64,000 nt of DNA, taken from contig JAVJUA010000002.1 of NCBI GenBank assembly GCA_040219935.1, positions 1 through 64,000 on the forward strand, in the 5' to 3' direction. Every line of letters begins with the position of its first letter. Position 1 is the first letter of the stretch. The notes beneath the pieces are model-generated. The model made no database searches. It had not been told where the DNA came from and worked only from the letters and a program-made list of their open reading frames with translations. This DNA comes from UBA7803 sp040219935 (GTDB lineage Bacteria > Pseudomonadota > Gammaproteobacteria > Pseudomonadales > Azotimanducaceae). Position numbers and translations under genes: made by a program. Below are positions 61,999-64,000 of this stretch, in pieces.

Positions 61999-62964
61999 AT
62001 GATCGTCGACGCCCTGGGCCGCCGCTTTCGCAATCTGCGGGTGTCGCTGACCGCGGCCTGCAACTATGCCTGCACCTATTGCGTGCCGGACGGCAAGCGC
62101 CTGCAGCCGGCCATGCACGAGCTGTCGGCCGAGGCGCTGACCTACGCCGTGCGCCTGCTGGTGGACGCCGCCGGCATCGAGAAGCTGCGCATCACCGGCG
62201 GCGAGCCGCTGCTGTCCCCCAAGTTCGACGCTCTGCTGCCCGCGGTCATGCAGCTACCGCTGCACGACGTGTCGGTGACCACCAACGGCCAGCTCATTCC
62301 CCGCAAGGCCGACCTGATCGTCGATGCCGGCCTTAAGCGCATCAACATCAGCCTGGACACGCTGGACCCGGAGCGGTTTCGGGCCATCGCCCGCAGCGGC
62401 GACCTGGCCACCGTACTGCGCGGCATCGAGCTGATGCGCGAGGCAGGCCTGCGCATCAAGGTCAACATGGTGCCGATGCGCACCGCCAACGCCGACCAGA
62501 TTCTGCCCATGCTCGACTACTGCCTGGAGCGCGGCATCGAGCTGCGCTTCATCGAGCTCATGAACATGGGGCACCTGCGCCGCAGTCAGGCCTTCCAGCG
62601 CGATTTCTTCGGCATGGAGGAGATCCTGGCGCTGATCGCCGGCCGCTACGAGTTCACGCGCACCGACGCACCGTACGACTCCACCGCCGTGCGCTTCGAG
62701 ATTCCCGGGCAGGGCACATTCGGCATCATCGCCAACGAGACCGAACCGTTCTGCAGCTCGTGCACCCGGCTGCGGCTGTCGTCCAACGGCTTCCTGTACG
62801 GCTGCCTGTCCAACGCCGCCAACCATGACATGCGGCCGGTTCTGGACATGCCCGAGCACCAGGCCATGGCGCGCCTGCAGTCGATGCTGGTGCGTGCGCT
62901 CGGCGACAAGCAGGACCTCAGCTTCAAGGGCGAGGTCACGGTCATGAAGTTCATCGGCGGCTGA
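61999..62964 (+). CDS. moaA: GTP 3',8-cyclase MoaA
   Basis: Radical-SAM enzyme for the first step of molybdenum-cofactor synthesis. From the ATG at 61999 it has 321 residues. The radical-SAM cluster is Cys21, Cys25 and Cys28 (CNYACTYC), LRITGGEPLL follows, and the second cluster is in FCSSCTRLRLSSNGFLYGC (CxxC-x13-C). The protein ends in the essential Gly-Gly (MKFIGG). Its partners moaCDE lie at 19091-20300. The 328 bases between murF and this gene hold no protein gene but the small-RNA candidate and its terminator. Confidence 0.95.
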   Translation: MIVDALGRRFRNLRVSLTAACNYACTYCVPDGKRLQPAMHELSAEALTYAVRLLVDAAGIEKLRITGGEPLLSPKFDALLPAVMQLPLHDVSVTTNGQLIPRKADLIVDAGLKRINISLDTLDPERFRAIARSGDLATVLRGIELMREAGLRIKVNMVPMRTANADQILPMLDYCLERGIELRFIELMNMGHLRRSQAFQRDFFGMEEILALIAGRYEFTRTDAPYDSTAVRFEIPGQGTFGIIANETEPFCSSCTRLRLSSNGFLYGCLSNAANHDMRPVLDMPEHQAMARLQSMLVRALGDKQDLSFKGEVTVMKFIGG

Positions 62965-62972
62965 GGGTACCG

Positions 62973-63512
62973 GTGCGCGATCTCGATTCCCTGTTCGATA
63001 CCCTGACTGCCGAGCAGTCGCAGAAGCGCCTGCCACCGGTGGATAAGTGGCACCCCGAGCGGGTCGGCCACATCGACATCCGCATCGCCCGCAACGGCGC
63101 CTGGTATCACGAAGGCGACCCCATTCGCCGCGAGGCGCTGATCAAGCTGTTCTCCACGGTGCTGCGCCGCGACGACGACGGCTACTGCCTGGTCACCCCG
63201 GCCGAGAAGCTGCTGATCGAGGTGGAGGACGCCCCGTTCATGGCCGTCGACATGGAGGTGAAGGGCGAGGGCAGAAACGCCCAGCTACTGTTCACCACCA
63301 ACGTCGGCGATCACGTGGTCGCCGACGCCGACCACCCGATTCAGGTGGAGGACCAGGACGGCGAGCCACGCCCCTACGTTCACGTCCGCCTGGGGCTGGA
63401 TGCGCTGATCACCCGGGCCGTGTTCTACCGGCTGGTGGAGCTGTCGGTGCAGGAGCGGGGGGAGCTCGTGGTCTACAGCCGCGGGGCGCGGTTCGTATTG
63501 GGGCGCGTCTGA
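62973..63512 (+). CDS. DUF1285 protein
   Basis: A 179-residue protein of the DUF1285 family. PPVDKWHPERVGHIDIRIARNGAWYHEGDPI (about 21-51) and REALIKLFSTVLRRDDDGYCLVTPAEK (53-79) are the conserved region; both tryptophans and the YLVTP-like strand are kept. Function unknown; structures of relatives show small beta-rich domains. The GTG start at 62973 is set by GAGGG six bases upstream. It follows moaA by eight bases, so it is probably co-transcribed. Confidence 0.85.
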   Translation: MRDLDSLFDTLTAEQSQKRLPPVDKWHPERVGHIDIRIARNGAWYHEGDPIRREALIKLFSTVLRRDDDGYCLVTPAEKLLIEVEDAPFMAVDMEVKGEGRNAQLLFTTNVGDHVVADADHPIQVEDQDGEPRPYVHVRLGLDALITRAVFYRLVELSVQERGELVVYSRGARFVLGRV

Positions 63513-64000
63513 GCACCGGGATTCGGTGTCATACCCCGCGCTGCGGGCTGAGACGCATCCCGTAACCCGGCTCGACCCCCTCCGGGGGTTCCCTCGATCG
63601 GCGAAGTTGCCAGCAGACCGGTACCGCTGCGCGGCCCGGTCTGCCGTCAATTCGCCTCACTCGGTCTCGCCCAGTAGTTACGGGATGCGTCTCAGCCCGC
63701 ATCGCTACGCCGTCGCCGACTCCCAGGGCCAATCGCGCCCCAACCCGAACCTCGCTGATCGTTATGCAACCTTCGGACGGATGAGCGCTCGCCGGTGTCC
63801 CGAAGGGGGCTGCGGGGGCGATGCCGACCGCGGATGAGACCAGGGCGATGGGGAGAGCGGTGTGGCGGGCGACTCGAGAGACCCTGGGCGAGGCCGAGGG
63901 AGGCGAATTGACGGGCGGTAGCGGGTCGTAGACCCGCTACCGGGCGGCAACTTCGCCGATCGAGGGCAGCCCCGGAGGGGCCCGAGTCGGGTCTCTCGAG
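63513..64000. repeat. Gene-free block of nested inverted repeats
   Basis: No convincing gene is seen in these 488 bases. Perfect inverted pairs include 63542-63566 with 63677-63701 (25 bases), 63591-63611 with 63946-63966 (21 bases), and 63873-63884 with 63989-64000 (12 bases, possibly longer past the window). An imperfect pair is 63645-63672 with 63886-63914. Local hairpins: 63614-63621/63636-63643 and 63917-63926/63932-63941 (10-base arms). The layout suggests overlapping copies of an intergenic repeat family or a decayed non-autonomous element. Confidence 0.85.

Noticed and set aside
63526..63837. 103-residue open frame in the right-hand repeat block
   Set aside because: It runs through inverted-repeat arms, has no ribosome-binding site and its composition is not protein-like.

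Overview
The window is a chromosomal segment of a GC-rich (by eye about two thirds G+C) gammaproteobacterium. HflD, ThrH, NfuA, RluE, the 67-kDa type of SppA and the tusDCBE-cysG arrangement all point there. So does the gene order icd, csp, clpS, clpA, infA, bpt, aat, ftsK, lolA, rarA, crcB, serS, cysG, tusEBCD, which is close to that of Pseudomonas and of Chromatiales-type bacteria. I cannot name a genus. Almost every base is in a recognisable gene, genes often overlap or abut, and the only clearly accessory DNA lies at the two ends.

Layout. 1-178: a probable insertion-sequence end. 179-12682: an MDR-family oxidoreductase, a Kef-type antiporter, metH, nfuA (with an IscR-like site), a DAHP synthase behind a Phe/Tyr attenuator, rimO, a TerB-like protein, a PilZ protein, a membrane DnaJ-like protein, a DUF465 protein and a cytosolic 5'-nucleotidase. 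12738-18986: cysB, thrH, an RraA-family protein, a GNAT protein and the purB-hflD-mnmA block. 19091-20862: moaCDE and rluE. 20967-35951: the conserved icd-to-tus block (TCA cycle, Clp adaptor and unfoldase, initiation factor, N-end-rule transferases, DNA translocase, lipoprotein sorting, serine tRNA charging, siroheme, tRNA thiolation). 36060-41637: a small orphan gene, an aldo/keto reductase, tRNA-Ser(UGA), two sugar-nucleotide epimerases, and a tyrosine autokinase plus AAA ATPase of the exosortase-linked exopolysaccharide type. 41676-47120: the imuA-imuB-dnaE2 mutasome under a LexA-type box. 47340-49295: a minimal protein-sorting pair, a 101-residue VPELD-CTERM protein and an exosortase fused to a CPBP intramembrane protease. 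49316-58300: purU, ugd with a ThDP enzyme, gor with an alkaline phosphatase and an AGCS transporter, and a YkvA-like protein. 58322-63512: sppA, murF, moaA, a DUF1285 protein, and a candidate small RNA between murF and moaA. 63513-64000: no gene, but a block of nested inverted repeats.

Working together: galE, the NDP-sugar epimerase and ugd supply UDP-sugars, and the kinase and ATPase are exopolysaccharide-export regulators. This fits an envelope-polysaccharide programme alongside the exosortase E system. moaA and moaCDE form most of molybdopterin synthesis but sit 42 kb apart. cysB, cysG and tusBCDE cover sulfur assimilation and tRNA thiolation, with mnmA as the final thiolase.

Most unusual signals: (1) a Phe/Tyr leader peptide and terminator ahead of the DAHP synthase; (2) a minus-strand small RNA candidate with C-rich loops between murF and moaA; (3) the two-gene VPELD/exosortase-E-protease unit; (4) the repeat mosaic at the right edge. 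All function assignments are from reading the protein and DNA sequence; no database search was run.
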